In this document: positions 44,260 through 56,455 of the stretch, in pieces | Position numbering within the stretch: the first letter of the stretch is position 1 | Layout of the letters: each line of letters begins with the position of its first letter | Origin: Cylicocyclus nassatus | Lineage: Eukaryota > Nematoda > Chromadorea > Rhabditida > Strongylidae | Assembly (NCBI GenBank): GCA_958299035.1 | Contig: CATQJL010000112.1 | Span: forward strand, 3,580,123 to 3,644,122 | Direction of reading: 5' to 3' | DNA: 64,000 nucleotides | The notes under the pieces: model-generated | What the model saw: the letters and a program-made list of their open reading frames with translations, nothing else | The model's database searches: none | Told to the model about the DNA's origin: nothing | Made by a program: the position numbers and the translations under genes

Positions 44260-45178
44260 TTAGGTTGGTGCAAGTAATGCGCGTTTTGCGAGTTCTCGCT
44301 TTGACGCGCTATAAATTTCTGAAAAATTTACATTTTTCAGTGCAATAAAGACCATCAGAAGCAGCAAAATTCTCGCAAAACAGCGCACATTTATCTACAC
44401 TCAGATCTCAAACGACCAGAAAGATATGAAATGATAAGCAAAAAAGTTTTTCTCGAACCTCGTTTTTATCCGACCATAACTTCCTTCAAATTTGTTAGAA
44501 TAAATAATAAGTGTATCTCGTAGGCCGCAAGCCAGTAGTACAAAAAAATTGAAAAGGTCTCAAACAAAGAAAGTGTTCGAAGAGGAAAGAATAATATCCA
44601 AAATCGTCCCTTTTTTCAACATTTTTCCGTAGGCCTCGAAGTCCCAAAATATAAATTTTTTGTTGTTCTGCGTACTGAGCAGCTAACTCCTGCAAAAACT
44701 ACCAATGGCAAGACCAAACTGCCAATGCCAAGGTCCACCCTCACGCTTACAGAAATACAATGCTTTGGGGATTGCCTTCTTCAAAGATAATTCATGGGCC
44801 ACAGAATGACCAAAACAACTACCCATATTGAGACGCCGAAATTTCAGCCTAGCTAACTTCTAGAAAAACAACAATGTGTGCATAATGTAAACCATTCCTA
44901 TCACACACAGCAGCTGAGTTTCCGAAAGTATGCCTTCATTTGCGCTTGAGCTGGCCAGAAAACTAAGTGCAACGAAATTCTGGTTTCAAGTGCGGTGTGT
45001 GAAGCTTTATAAATTTTTAACCAATAAAGCTAGAAGACCGTTTTAAATGCCTTTGAATAGAGCATGAAAATAGCTTCTTAGTGGTATGCTAAGCTTTTTC
45101 CAAAGAAGAAAGTTTGATGGAAAAAATTTGTCTTGAAAGAAGGGCTAGAAAAACGCGATTACTTTTGCAATAACCTGA
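44260..45178. mobile_element. mariner-type element, TTAGGTTGGTGCAAGTAAT ends
   Basis: The left TTAGGTTGGTGCAAGTAATG, then CGCGTTTT, is mirrored by AAAACGCGATTACTTTTGCA, then ATAACCTGA, with TA on both sides. TTAGGTTGGTGCAAGTAAT-type ends are classical mariner. 919 bp, no open transposase. Confidence 0.85.
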
Positions 45179-45411
45179 TAATATGTCTGGAAAAACACTT
45201 TATATGCTTGATTTTGTGAAAGATAACAAGTGATGCAAATCATCACGTTACTAAGAGCAGTTGCCAATATTGTTGTCATTATCAATCTGATTCGTTCCAC
45301 AAAACTAAACATTCTCTTCCAGTCAAGTGCCATATGTATAATTCGATTTCTCGTCGTCCTGCAAATTATTCTCCAAAACCATAACCTTGACTACAAAAAA
45401 ACTATCTTTAA

Positions 45412-45778
45412 AGGCAGTGTCCAGGCAGATCTGGGCATATGGGTTTTTTGCCTGGAAACTGTCGAGAGGGTCCCAGTGTTAAGGCATTGTCCAAACGGCA
45501 GCGCAAATAATTCATTCACGGCTAAGAAAATCCCCAAACACTCCGCGGCAGCGCCGTAACCGTAACACTTTGAATGGGTCCCAGCGCGAACGTCGTGTTG
45601 AAGTGAGCGAAGTCGTTTTCGAGTTTCGGTCACAATGCAGGTGCGGGGATTTCGGGGACGGATTGCTCAGCCGTGAATGAACAATTCGCGCTGCCTCTTG
45701 GGCAGTGCCTTAGTTAGGACCCCCTCATCAATTTTCAGGCGGAAAACCCATGCGCCCAGGTTTGCCTGGACATTGCCT
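45412..45778. mobile_element. TTAA-target MITE (AGGCAGTGTCC ends), decayed
   Basis: AGGCAGTGTCCAGGCA after TTAA at the left; inverted TGCCTGGACATTGCCT at the right followed by TTGA, a mutated TTAA. It contains the nested inverted repeat 45480-45711. Confidence 0.72.
45480..45711. mobile_element. inverted-repeat element nested in the TTAA MITE
   Basis: TAAGGCATTGTCCAAACGGC, then AGCGCAAATAATTCATTCAC, matches the inverted right arm (GTGAATGAACAATTCGCGCT, GGGCAGTGCCTTA). Related ends suggest the same family inserted into itself. Confidence 0.65.
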
Positions 45779-46146
45779 TTGATAACAGTGAGAAATTGGA
45801 GAAATATTTGTGAAAATTTGCTTTCTACGTGTTGACATGGACAATTGCAATTGTTCTAAAACGTCCTCATATTTGTGTTGAAGCTTGCTGCAGGCATGTA
45901 TAAACCGCAAAACATATGCTTACATAAAAGCAGCAATGATCTATATTACAAATACAGATATTGTTCAGAGTAACCATAAACTGCAATATGTAAGCTCTTT
46001 TCAGCGACATACATTTACGGCGTTTGCACTCAATGTAGAGTTCTGTGAGGCGTGTGAAACAAAGTATAATGAATGGTCCGAATAAAGTGAACATTCCGCA
46101 CATTCGTTGTTGTTGCTCTTATTCCTCCTCGTCTTTATTATCTTAA

Positions 46147-46600
46147 AGGCAGTGTCCGGGCAAAACTCGATCCTGAGATTTTTTGCTTACCCGGGCCTAT
46201 TACCTGCGCTGAATCCGAAAATGCACATCGGAGAGCGCGAAAACGGCGAAAAACGGCTCTAACACGGGAGGGAAATCAGCAAGTGGGCGGGGTCCTCCCC
46301 ACTGTGAATTTACGCTCCCAGCTTCCAGAGCGATCTTCTCGTTTCCGATTTCAAGTCATGCATTCGCACCTGCCCGGTGGAGATCTCAGGGCGCTAGAGG
46401 AATTGGGAAGATCGCTCCAGAAGCTGGGACTGCGATGTTCACAGTGGGGAGGACCCCGCCCACCTGCTGATCTCCCTCCCGTCTTAGAGCCGTTTTTCGC
46501 CGTTTTCGCGCTCTCCGATGTGCATTTTCGGATTCAGCGTAACGAATAGGCCCGGGTAAGCAAAAAATCTCAAGATCGAGTTTTTGCCCGGACACTGCCT
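46147..46600. mobile_element. TTAA-target MITE with intact target duplication
   Basis: AGGCAGTGTCCGGGCAAAA and its inverse sit between TTAA at 46143-46146 and 46601-46604. The element is palindromic almost throughout (GAGCGATCTTC arms). A TTAA duplication suggests piggyBac-type or nematode TTAA palindromic elements; the ends are not the classic piggyBac CCY. Confidence 0.82.
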
Positions 46601-47319
46601 TTAACAGTCGACGCATGACACAAAGCTGACGAGGTAAGAGTGACATTGAACACATGATGTTTTGATTGAACTTTCCATCAAGTCGAAGCAACTACAATAA
46701 CGCATTTGAGCTTGTTATGGAATGTTTTGAATTAGAACACGCAAAAATCCGAGTCAAGTGCGCGTGAACAAATAACCACACCGCTAAGAGTTGTTTCATA
46801 CTGCAGTCGCAATGGCGGCATTTTCCGCGCGCAAGTGGCAGAGAACATCAATTTAAAAGCAAATCGGATAGCATTCAATGCACCTCGTCCCCTTCTCTCT
46901 AATAATTGTATTCGTTGCTTATTGTAGAACTTTCACGAATGAAATCGTCATAATTGCGCCTGGACGTGCCAATGGCTGTATGAATCTCAGAACTTCATTA
47001 TTTCAAAGCGGTGGACGTGTAAAATGAGTGTCAAATAGTGGTCGATTTTTGAATCTCAAATATTTCACAATTTAACCAAGAAGTTTGTTGTATTGCACTT
47101 TGTTTACTATCCAATTGTTATCAATGCCTCCAAAAATTTACTAAAATTTTTAAAAAGTTGCCACATGTGAAGGTGGTAAATAGCACATCTAGAAATTTTG
47201 GACGATTACTTGACTGACTTGAGAGTGACCAGTTTACAATCATAAATGCTCCAAAGGAAAAAAGCTGCGCTGAACAGATTTCAACGCGTTTGCACATCTT
47301 ATTCTATGTATTTTCATTA

Positions 47320-47355
47320 AAAGTCGAAAAAAACGGAAGAAACTTTGAAACGATC
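47320..47355 (-). mobile_element. solo mariner-type right end
   Basis: AAAAAACGGAAGAAACTTTG, then AAACGATCTAGTA, resembles the right end of the 33119-34705 element. No left partner seen. Confidence 0.4.
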
Positions 47356-47362
47356 TAGTATG

Positions 47363-47710
47363 TCATGGCACAGGTGGCACCATGCAGTTGGATATTGCTT
47401 TGCAAGTGGAGGAGTAGCCAGTTAAGATTATCAAAAAAACAAGATTCGTTTCCCATGTCTCACTCCCTCTCCCCCCTCCCTCGCCGAGCATATCTTTAAC
47501 GAACGCCATCTCACATGAGTTGATAGTAACCTCCCCTCCCTTGCTTTCCACCTTCAATCTCCCCCCCCCCCTCCGCTTATCTATTTTCTCCCCCACTCTT
47601 ATTTCCACCACTTCATCTCTGTAAACGTCCCACACGCTCATCGCTGACGTTTCAATCCCATTCCCCTGCAAACAATTTCGAGTCCAATATGCTCTCATTC
47701 CCCAAGACAA
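47363..47710 (-). CDS. exon-like frame, unknown product
   Basis: 115 codons without stop on the minus strand: MRAYWTRNCLQGNGIETSAM, SVWDVYRDEVVEIRVGEKID, then a Gly/Arg/Lys-rich stretch coded by purine-rich sequence (a 13-G/C run) and INSCEMAFVKDMLGEGGG. It is wedged between a mariner end and a MITE. The purine bias alone could keep the frame open, so function is unproven. Confidence 0.18.
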   Translation of the reverse strand: MSWGMRAYWTRNCLQGNGIETSAMSVWDVYRDEVVEIRVGEKIDKRRGGGRLKVESKGGEVTINSCEMAFVKDMLGEGGGRGSETWETNLVFLIILTGYSSTCKAISNCMVPPVP

Positions 47711-47799
47711 ACGAATGGCTTTGCATCGGTTTCAAAGTAAAACTTTCGTTTTTTTATAATTTTCTTGCCGCTTGCGATATCTGAGCAGTTGCGCCCTAA

Positions 47800-48937
47800 G
47801 GCAGGCGCTATACTCCTCGAGGAGTATAGCATGGCGACGATCGATATGCATCAAATACGTGTAAAACCGGCGATTTTTGTCGCCAATATCGGCGACTACA
47901 CGTTTGATACGTATCGATTTGACGTGTTGTAACTTGTTTGGTGATTATTAGCGACTTGCGATCGTCAATCCGCACGTCAAATCGATACGTCTCAAAGGTG
48001 TAGTCGCCGATATTGGCGATCGCCAGTCGCCAGTAATGGCGACTACACATTAAGGCCCGTATGCACGTACATCCCCGCGGGGAGGGGAGGAGATCTGAGA
48101 GGGGAAGCGCTATATCTCGCTAGTTTATATATCTTTCTTCTTCTTTCTCTATCTTGCTTATGAAGTTTCTCATACACTGATACCTGCTCATAACGGATGC
48201 CAGCTTACTACCATTATGGATTAGATATTCAATACTTTGTCTCTTTCCCTGGGGATCCCCAGGGAATCACCTCACATTTTCAAAGTCATTTATCTTCTTG
48301 GAAACTCAATGAAAATGCTGTAAAATTGTACTGAGGATATACTACAGCACTGCTAAACATGTTTGTGGTAAAAGTGAGTGAAATTTCAAGATATCAAAAT
48401 CTTCGATGAACCGCTGCTCGCGAGCCAGGGATCATCGAAAAAATCAAAGTCTTCAGATTCCATTTCTTCTGTCGAAAACATGTTCAGCAGTATCGTATTG
48501 TATCTTCCGTACAGTTTTGCAGCGTTTTCATTCAGTTTTCAGGAAGATAAATGACTTTGAAAATGTGAGGTGATCCCCTGGGGATCCCCAGGGGATCAGA
48601 CGAAATAGTGATTATCTAATCTTGTATGGCAGTAACCTGGCATCCGTTATGCGCAGGTATCAGTGTATGAAAAACTTCATAAGCAAGATAAAAAAAGAAA
48701 AAGAAAGATATGCAGACTAGCGAGATATGACGCTTCCCCTCTCAGATCCCCTCCCCTCCCCGCGGGGATGTACGTGCATACGGGCCTAAATGTATCGATT
48801 GGACGTGTGGTAACTTGTTAGCGATCGATACGCATAGAAGACACGGTCGCCAGCATTGGCGACTGGCGATCGCCCGTCGTAGCGACTGACGATCGCCCGT
48901 CGCCATGCTATACTCCTCGAGGAGTATAGCGCCTGCC
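47800..48937. mobile_element. TAA-target foldback (outer), GGCAGGCGCTATACTCC ends
   Basis: GGCAGGCGCTATACTCCTCG at the left is mirrored at 48937, with TAA on each side (47797-47799, 48938-48940). The sub-terminal palindrome CTCCTCGAGGAG and repeated TGGCGACT/CGATCGCC blocks fill the arms. It is split by the nested element 48054-48786. Confidence 0.85.
48054..48786. mobile_element. TAA-target foldback nested in the previous element
   Basis: GGCCCGTATGCACGTACATC plus CCCGCGGGG and its inverse, with TAA at 48051-48053 and 48787-48789. The central arms share CCTGGGGATCCCCAGG palindromes. Same family as 3080-3758. Confidence 0.88.
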
Positions 48938-49689
48938 TAATAAGTTATCAAAAGTTTAGTGCTTTTGATGGTTGTAATTGATTAAAATATATGAAGGCTA
49001 AACAGAGTTATGGCTTTTCAAAGCGAAACTTTGCAAAACGAAGATCATTCTCGCGCCAACCATACATTCCAAATTCTGTATAATACTTCGTGGACCCCGC
49101 CAAACCTTCTCTTTGTCAGTTTGTTACAGTCCCAAGATTTCTCAGTGGTCACAATCTTGAATGATGCGCTCTAGAAATAGCATATCGTGCAGAGAAGATA
49201 AGCCTCGTAACTTCTTTGTGTTAAATGTTAAAAGTCTTTTTTGTGTTCTGTCCTGTTTTTCTTTCTTGGTTTTCTATCAAGTCGTTCCATAAGTTTGTAG
49301 CAAGTTCTTTCTCGTCCTAGTTTCTCTGAAAAGCGGTTGATTTGTGCCATTTGCGCATATCGCTGAAAAGCTAATTCATGCTTTTTATAATGAATGAACC
49401 GATACGGTTTCTATGAAAAACTGATCCGCTTCGATTTTCCAGCTCGCAAATGTAGAGTTTTCAAAGGACAAAAAGGAGCGTTTTCCACATCTGCCCACTT
49501 TTCTCTTACAAAAAATGTTTCTGCATGGGTTTTTTTGCTGCATAAGAAAATGGCCCTTTCCGTTAGTACGAGGCAAATAGGATTAGATTTCTTCATATAA
49601 ACAAGAGTTTAGAGGGTATCCCCTGAACAAGACTTTTTGCAGGGCGGGCAGGAGGTTCTGCACTGAAAATTGCTAGAAACAAACAAAAC

Positions 49690-50075
49690 AGTCGATAATA
49701 CCGCACGCAACTCATTTGCACCGTATAAACGAGTTCCCATTGCAAAAGTGATTCAAAAGACAGATCCAGTGAGCTTTTTTGTACGACAAAATATGTCTTC
49801 ATACAGCAAACATTGTCAAAACTGTCTTGCAGCACTTGACTGAAAGACGTATTAGTACCCGATGTACTCCTCAGACCTCGCTCTAACAGATAATCACTTG
49901 CCCCGCTCTTTTACGAACCTTATGAACGGTGCTTATTTCGAATTTGAAGACAATCTCAAGCGCTGATCAAACGAGTTTGTTGGAACTTGATTGCTGAGTT
50001 TGGAAAAACAAAATTGAAAATTTTAGGGCAAAGTGGCAGAAGGTTGTGCACAACAAGAAACACACCATCAACTGA
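49690..50075 (+). pseudogene. mariner transposase C-terminal remnant
   Basis: Frame one reads YDKICLHTANIVKTVLQHLT, matching the HDNARPH region of mariner transposases with the catalytic Asp in YD. After a frameshift near 49860, YSSDLALTDNHLPRSFTNLM then NGAYFEFEDNLKR match the YSPDLAPTDYHLF block around the third catalytic Asp. A later frame gives WQKVVHNKKHTIN and a stop at 50073, the typical RWQKVV end. Stops and frameshifts make it dead. It is the only transposase protein remnant I could read in the window. Confidence 0.85.
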
Positions 50076-50565
50076 ATTCTGACAAAGTTTTGTTATTTTT
50101 AGTTTCTGAAAACGTTAATGCTCCCTCAATCCGAAATCAAAGTAGTTGCAATGGGGAGCTCTGGTGACCATTATTTCATGCCTCAATATCTGTTAATTGT
50201 CATTGTCAATATCACGACTTAACATACTCCTCATCGTCATCTGTCCGTGTTCACTTGTTGGGTTCAAAGTTTCACGCGGTGGCTACGCTTCATCTTTTCA
50301 GATTTTTCTCTCTTTTTTGTTGAAATAGTTTTTATTTCTAGTTCGCAACACAGTAACCTAAACTACTCTAAACGACAAAATCGAGACCCCAATTTGTATT
50401 TCAGCATTTTCGTGTTGTCGTAAGCGATGACTACCCAGCGGTGTACTGGTCCTTGACTTGTTCAGTCCATCCAGATGTTCCTTAATGCGGCAGCAAAGCG
50501 GGCGCAAATCTGACAACTAGTTTAGAACCTAACACAAGCCCGTTTGTTACGTCTGAGAAGGAAGG

Positions 50566-51010
50566 ATACTTGGTCGAAGTGGCATTTTGTATGAAATGTA
50601 TACTTTCTTGTAGAGCATGAAACGCTGATTCCAGATCTGCTTTCGATATTTACAAGGCGCTTCTGGAAGGCAGTTGTGTTATTTCTTCGTGGTAGAAATT
50701 CAAGGGTTAGGCTAAGATAAAACATATGTTGAGGTCTTCCCGGTGATTGAAAGGAGTAAAATTTGGCATGAGTTCATCAAACTGAAGGTGCTTGTTGCAT
50801 AAATCGCTCTGGTAATATTCATAGCCTCATCTGAACTCACGGACTACACTTTTGAATGAGCGCGTTCATTTTGCACTGAAAAATTCCCATAACTTTTCTT
50901 CCAGAAGCGCTTTGCAGATAATGAAGCAGATTTGAGAATTTTTGAGCGCTGCAAATTTTTCGAGTATAAATTTTATATAGAAACGCCACTTCGACCAAGT
51001 GTCTTTCCCT
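50566..51010. mobile_element. inverted-repeat MITE (ACTTGGTCGAAGTGGC arms)
   Basis: ACTTGGTCGAAGTGGC...CGCTTCTGGAAG at the left is mirrored by CTTCCAGAAGCGCTT...GCCACTTCGACCAAGT at the right. The arms are related to those at 60600-61080. Ends and target site not fixed. Confidence 0.7.
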
Positions 51011-51929
51011 TGTGAAAGAAAGAGGCGGCGTGGCAGGAGTTCCCAAAGCCTAGCCGCCTTTCCTTGCAGGGGTTCTTAGCACCTCCATGGATACTTGGAG
51101 GAACATCACACCTTCAAGGGACTAGAGGTCAGCTCCAGCCATGTCCCCACCTTCTGCGTGCTTTCATTTTAAATTGCTCACACAAAGTAAGAGATTATCG
51201 CTCGTAATTATGAATACAGGATTTGAAAACAGGAGTGATTTGCATTTGCTTTTCAGTTGCTTTCACCAGCCATCACCTCAAACTGCTCGCACGTGAAATG
51301 CTTGTCAAGCTATATTGTAGATCAAGACAAGAAACTTGTGCGAGTGGTTTGGACGTTCATAAAACAGAAAGAAAAATTTATCGAATTCACACATCATATC
51401 CTCATCCTTTGTATGAATTGACGATAATGCAAATATCCATATTTGGGAGCTTGACCAAATATTCAATCATACTGGCAGCTGATAGGCACGCTAACATGGT
51501 TGTAAGGGTTTGGATTCTCTTTTAATGTTACATTCAATGGATGTTCCAAATTGTGGAGTGACTGAGAAACTCAATGTAAAAGGCATACTGAGACAGATGA
51601 AAAAGTGCTCTAAATTGCAATAGATCGGGAATAGTAATTAATCAGACATTCGGATACGGATACGGATTTTCGCAGGAGAAGTGTTGAAGTGGTTGATTTT
51701 TAACCTAAAGTTTTCAAATGGTCTATATCCCCTTTTCCCTTTTATACAAAATTCAAGTGATTGAGTGCGAATGTTTAGAGGATGTAGCATTGAAGAGGGG
51801 GATATTTCAAATATTGCGCTACAGCTCAGCATCTTTTGTTTGTTTTTTTTTGGTATTTCTAGATCACCTAGCACTGCAGAAGCTTTGTTTACAATAGAGC
51901 CAATCAGTAGGTGCCAAAGGGCGGAGTCT

Positions 51930-52150
51930 GCCCTCTAAGGCGCGGAGGTGCTAGAACCCTTATGGGAGCGAATGCTGGTGCTAATCATGGTGTGAGGAAA
52001 GGTGCTAGGAACTCCTGCACGCCCTCCAAAAAAGAATACCCGAGCTCTCGTGATGCCTGAAGCAAAAATCTTGTTGACATATGGCGGAGAGGCGGAGGAG
52101 TTCTTGGCACCTTCATTCGCACCAGCATTCACACTCCAGAAGGCTCATCG
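51930..52150. repeat. inverted repeat with GGTGCTAGAAC-type motifs
   Basis: GCGAATGCTGGTGCTAATCA...GGTGCTAGGAACTCCT pairs with AGGAGTTCTTGGCACCTTCA...GCACCAGCATTC. Related pieces (GTTCTTAGCACCTCC) lie at about 51070. Confidence 0.6.
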
Positions 52151-53191
52151 CACCTTCGCGCAGAGGTGTCGAGCCTCGCCCATCTATCCACTCCTATAAT
52201 GGTCACATTGAGAATCTGCGGGCTGGGGGAAATAAACATGCAAATGCGGGAATTTGTAAGAAAAAATCGTCCTCTCAAGGCAAATCCCCTTATTAATGGT
52301 TATAAACAAAGACATTTGACATCCCCAAAAAGTCCTCACAGTACTCAAAGTAAGCAGAGTGATGATTTGGTAGAAAAAAGGTAATTTTCTCTGCAGTGGA
52401 ATATTTAAGTCTCTGTCTCTATATTATCATAGATCGAAGCTTGTTGCTTTAACGTACGGAGCATTGCTACGAACGTCTCAGAGACTTGTTAGGGATAACT
52501 ATCGGCACCCCTGATACCATTTACAACCATAGTTCTTACTAGCTTAAGTGTAATCTTTGGAAGCTTCCTCCGAGGAAACCCACAAAAAGCTGAATTCGGA
52601 TAATTATCTTGAAGTGCGAAACCCACTTCTTCTTGAACAAGCAATGAAATTAGATTTAGATTTTAGTAAATTGTCAAATTTTTTTCAATTTATGTGAGAA
52701 CTATAGCATCGATCTAATAAGTTTAGTAGGCTGGTTGTCGTTTTGCCATGCCAAATCTACAAAAATTCAGCGGATATTTAGCTAAACTTTCATGCAAAAG
52801 TGGTATCAAACCTCTGCAAAGAAGGAACATTCTTAACATTCACTATCTTGCACACCCGAACATAAATTGATACAAACTCAGGGACTTCCAGTTTTGAGCC
52901 TCATTCAAACTCTATAAAAAATTTGTTGAAAATTATTTTTCGGTTATAGCATAAGCCTTGCTCCAAAGCAGGCCAAAACCGCAATAAATTATATTTTACA
53001 TTTTCCGTAAAGATTCTATGCTTCTGTATTCGATAGAGCAAAACAAGCTCTACAAGGTTTGATTGATTCTTTGATTTGCATAAAATTTAAAGTACACGAA
53101 GCTTCAACCAAAAACTAAAAAAATCCAACTGTTTGAATGGAAAAAAGTGGGGACTCCCTCAGAAAAAATTTGGAACACGTGCAACTTGCTT

Positions 53192-54329
53192 AGCCGGTAG
53201 AGCTGCCGGCAAAGTCGCTGCAGATGGTACAGTAATTACGCTCGTCGTCTAAAATTCTTGCCGAGAGGTTTTCTCGCACCTCGTCAAGCTGAGGTGCGAA
53301 ATCAGCCTCAGGAAAGCATGATATCCTCGATATCTATATTATTCTAAACAGCAAAAATTTCATGTTTTTTGAAAGAAACAGAATAAACAAAGATGATCAG
53401 AGGAAGGTTTTTAGAGGAAAATGATTACAAAATCAAATCACTTCAAAACCTCAAAGGTAGCAGAAGTTGAAAAGTTCAGATTCTCAAACTTCTAGGGATT
53501 TTTTCTTTTTTTCTAGAGATCAAATTTTGAAATCAAAGTACAATGACTATCCATTGACGCTGCAATTTTGGGGATCCTTAATTTTCCAATGAAGAATTCT
53601 TGGAAATCAAATTCACTTTTCCATGAACATTTCAGAAATCGAGGTGCGGCTTTGTGGAAGGATTATCAGAGGTGATTCCTTCAATTTTGGACTTTTATTA
53701 TTTGCAATGAGTTGTGAATTTCGATTTTTTCATTATCATTTTTTTTATTTTCTCAAATTACCTAGAGAAGTGAACTGTGTAGATATTAAAATAGTACATA
53801 CTTCCTGGTGATGTTTTTTTTTATATCAGCAGATGTGGCATATTTTCATCTTTTATCATTGACCTACTCAATTTGATTGACCTACTTTGCCTTATATAGC
53901 TCGCTTAACATCGCTTTGTATAAAATAATCATCTTGACAGAGTTTTCTTACCGTTACATCCGTGACGTTTTCCTGTTATTGTTCTTGTCCGTTCTTCGAC
54001 GTAGAAACGAGAAAAAAATCTCTAGAAATTTGAGACATTTGTGAACTTTTCAGCTTCTGCTAGCTTTGAGTTTTTGAAGTGATTTGAATTTGTGAACATT
54101 TTCCTTTAAGAAAAACCTCTTTTCTGTTTGCTGTTTATTTGCGTGTTTCTCAAAAACATGAATTCTCTGCTGTTCAAAATGATATAGATATCGAGAGTAT
54201 CACGCATTCCTGAGGCTGATTTCGCACCTCAGAGCGACGAGGTACGAGAAAACCTCTCGGCAAGAGTTTTAGACGACGAGCGTAATTACTGTACCATCTG
54301 CAGCGACTTTGCCGGCAGCTCTACCGGCT
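53192..54329. mobile_element. long foldback element, AGCCGGTAGAGCTGCCGGC ends
   Basis: AGCCGGTAGAGCTGCCGGCA then AAGTCGCTGCAGATGGTACA at the left is repeated inverted up to 54329. The outer ~190 bp of arms appear above 90% identical by eye and weaker pairing continues inward over about 500 bp. No clear TSD or transposase. Confidence 0.85.
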
Positions 54330-55236
54330 GACTGCGACAGCAGTCGGCTGCCCGGGTACCACTAGCTACGCACCCACAAAAGATCGCTCAGTAATTTTTT
54401 TATGTTGCAAATGCAACATGTCTCGAAAGATAGACTTTTTTCTTGTTCATTTTCCATCCTTCCTTAATCATTCAAATTTGAGAACCATCCTCTAAGCCTG
54501 CACAGCCCTAATGAAATTAGCCAGTGGGAGGGGCATATAGGCGGGGACTTTCAAAAAGTGCGAGGGCGACTGGTAGATGGTAAGTACCCTGCAAAGCGGC
54601 GAGGCTCTGGGAACTCCTGGGCCGCTGCCACATATGGCGACGATATAGACTGATAAGTAGAAACACTAAACACAGTCGTGCTTTTCGCAAACCAAGTTGT
54701 AAACAGGATAAATGTTCCAGCCGAACTAAATTTTGTTTTCTTTCTTGTTTTATTCCTTAACTTTTGTGATGTGAAGAAACTTGGTCGCATGTATCTTCAA
54801 GAAGTTGCAATTTTCATGTTTTTCAACCAACCTTAAAATCTGTTTCAAATTATTGGGTTGCAAGTAACTTTGCTTTTTATTAGCTAGCTTTTGTGCCGCA
54901 TTGGGCGAACCCCAAAAATGCAAGAGGGGTGTTCTAAAGAGCAAAGCAAGCTCTACTAAATGGTGTTGGTGCTTCCGCGCCAAGATTGTCCAACGTGAAG
55001 TTCAAAATCAAATTTAAATAGTTATAGAAAAATTAGAAAACCGAAAAATTAGATCTCCTTTGGAAAACTTTTTGCGGATCTCCCACACCGTTATCAAAAC
55101 AATCTTGCTTTTGCAAGCCGTTATGTAAAAAAATTCGTAGTGCATAGAATTAAAGATCCTTAGCAAGAAATCTTTGTGAAAACAAAGATCTACTTTACAC
55201 AATTAGCGGAGTTGTTTACCTGCTCTGAAACATAAT

Positions 55237-55437
55237 GGGATGAGTGAGAAATATCTTGAAAACCGATATGCAATAAGATTCGGGCCGAGCACCACGGCGG
55301 CAACTAAGCACCTGGGCGAATTCGTCTCCGTCACTTTCGAATTTTACTATTATGTTTTCCATTGATCGCACCAGCTGCGCTTTGCTCTGTTCGAATGTGC
55401 TTTTCCCCTTATAGACAGCGTCCACCCGAAATTTCAA
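55237..55437 (-). CDS. exon-like frame, unknown product
   Basis: Minus strand: LKFRVDAVYKGKSTFEQSKA, then QLVRSMENIIVKFESDGDEF and AQ up to a CAG|GTGCTT donor-like site at about 55303-55304. The charged helical composition and codon texture look coding. The downstream TTTCAG near 55230 does not give an open continuation in phase, and no start codon was found. Could be a host exon or a gag-like relic. Confidence 0.22.
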
Positions 55438-56455
55438 CTCCTCATGTTTATGTTATTATCGGGCCTCTTCGTGGCCCTAATTTCGGATATGAGGTGCTAC
55501 TGCAAGACACCAAAATTGCCCTTTTCAAAATCCTATTTGGCCTACGTGAACTAGTGCTCTGGTGCTGGACACGTTGGATGCAAAGACGTCGTTGAACGCA
55601 ACAGTTACATCAAACAATGTGCGTTTCGACGCGTCATGCGGCAATCCGCGGGTGGGTGGAGCAGAAAAGAGGGGCGAAACAAAAGGATTTAATTTCTAGG
55701 TCTACTTTCTTTTCTTGAAGGCAATCTTAGGAAACTGCACCAAAGCAGTTGGTCTATTTCTGAGGCCTGCTCGTAGGCTAAACAATAATCTCAGGTGCAT
55801 GGATTTTGGGTGTATGCTGCAAGGATTAACAAATTGTTATTTTAATTTACAAAAAGGAGAAGAAGGTTTCCAAACCAAACTGTTATTATGTGGTAAACTA
55901 TGGGTACAGGTTTATGTAATTATAAAAAAAATTATGTGATTTTTGAGAGTGGAGCGTTCATGTGATTATGAATGTCATGCGAAAGTTACGCCGACTTCGG
56001 GCCGATACTAGAGGGGCAGCCTATCCAATTTGAGGAAAGGTCGAGCACGCTCCTTCAAATAACTTTTTAAACTTTCAGATTTTCTCAAAATCTAACTGTG
56101 CGTATGTATACGCTTACGATATGGTGCCATATCGTTGCCAGTTGTGTTACAAACGAGTCATTTTTAAATTTTTAGTAGAGGTAAATTTTCAGTAGAAAGG
56201 ATGCCGCTGAGTTTGATCCGATAATCCCAATAATCGTCGTGTTCGCACCTCCTGGCTCTTGACTACTTACACAGCTTGCTCTTAAACCTTATCTGTACGC
56301 TATAGAGTCGGTCAATACTACAGTACCAACACTACCGCCTTAAAATCTTACGATATAAGCGCGATGTCGCGTAGGAATTGCCGCATCGCGATAGCTTGCT
56401 TAAACTTCAATCAATCGGATCCTAGTTTGAATATTTGGAATCAACGCCTTCAAAA

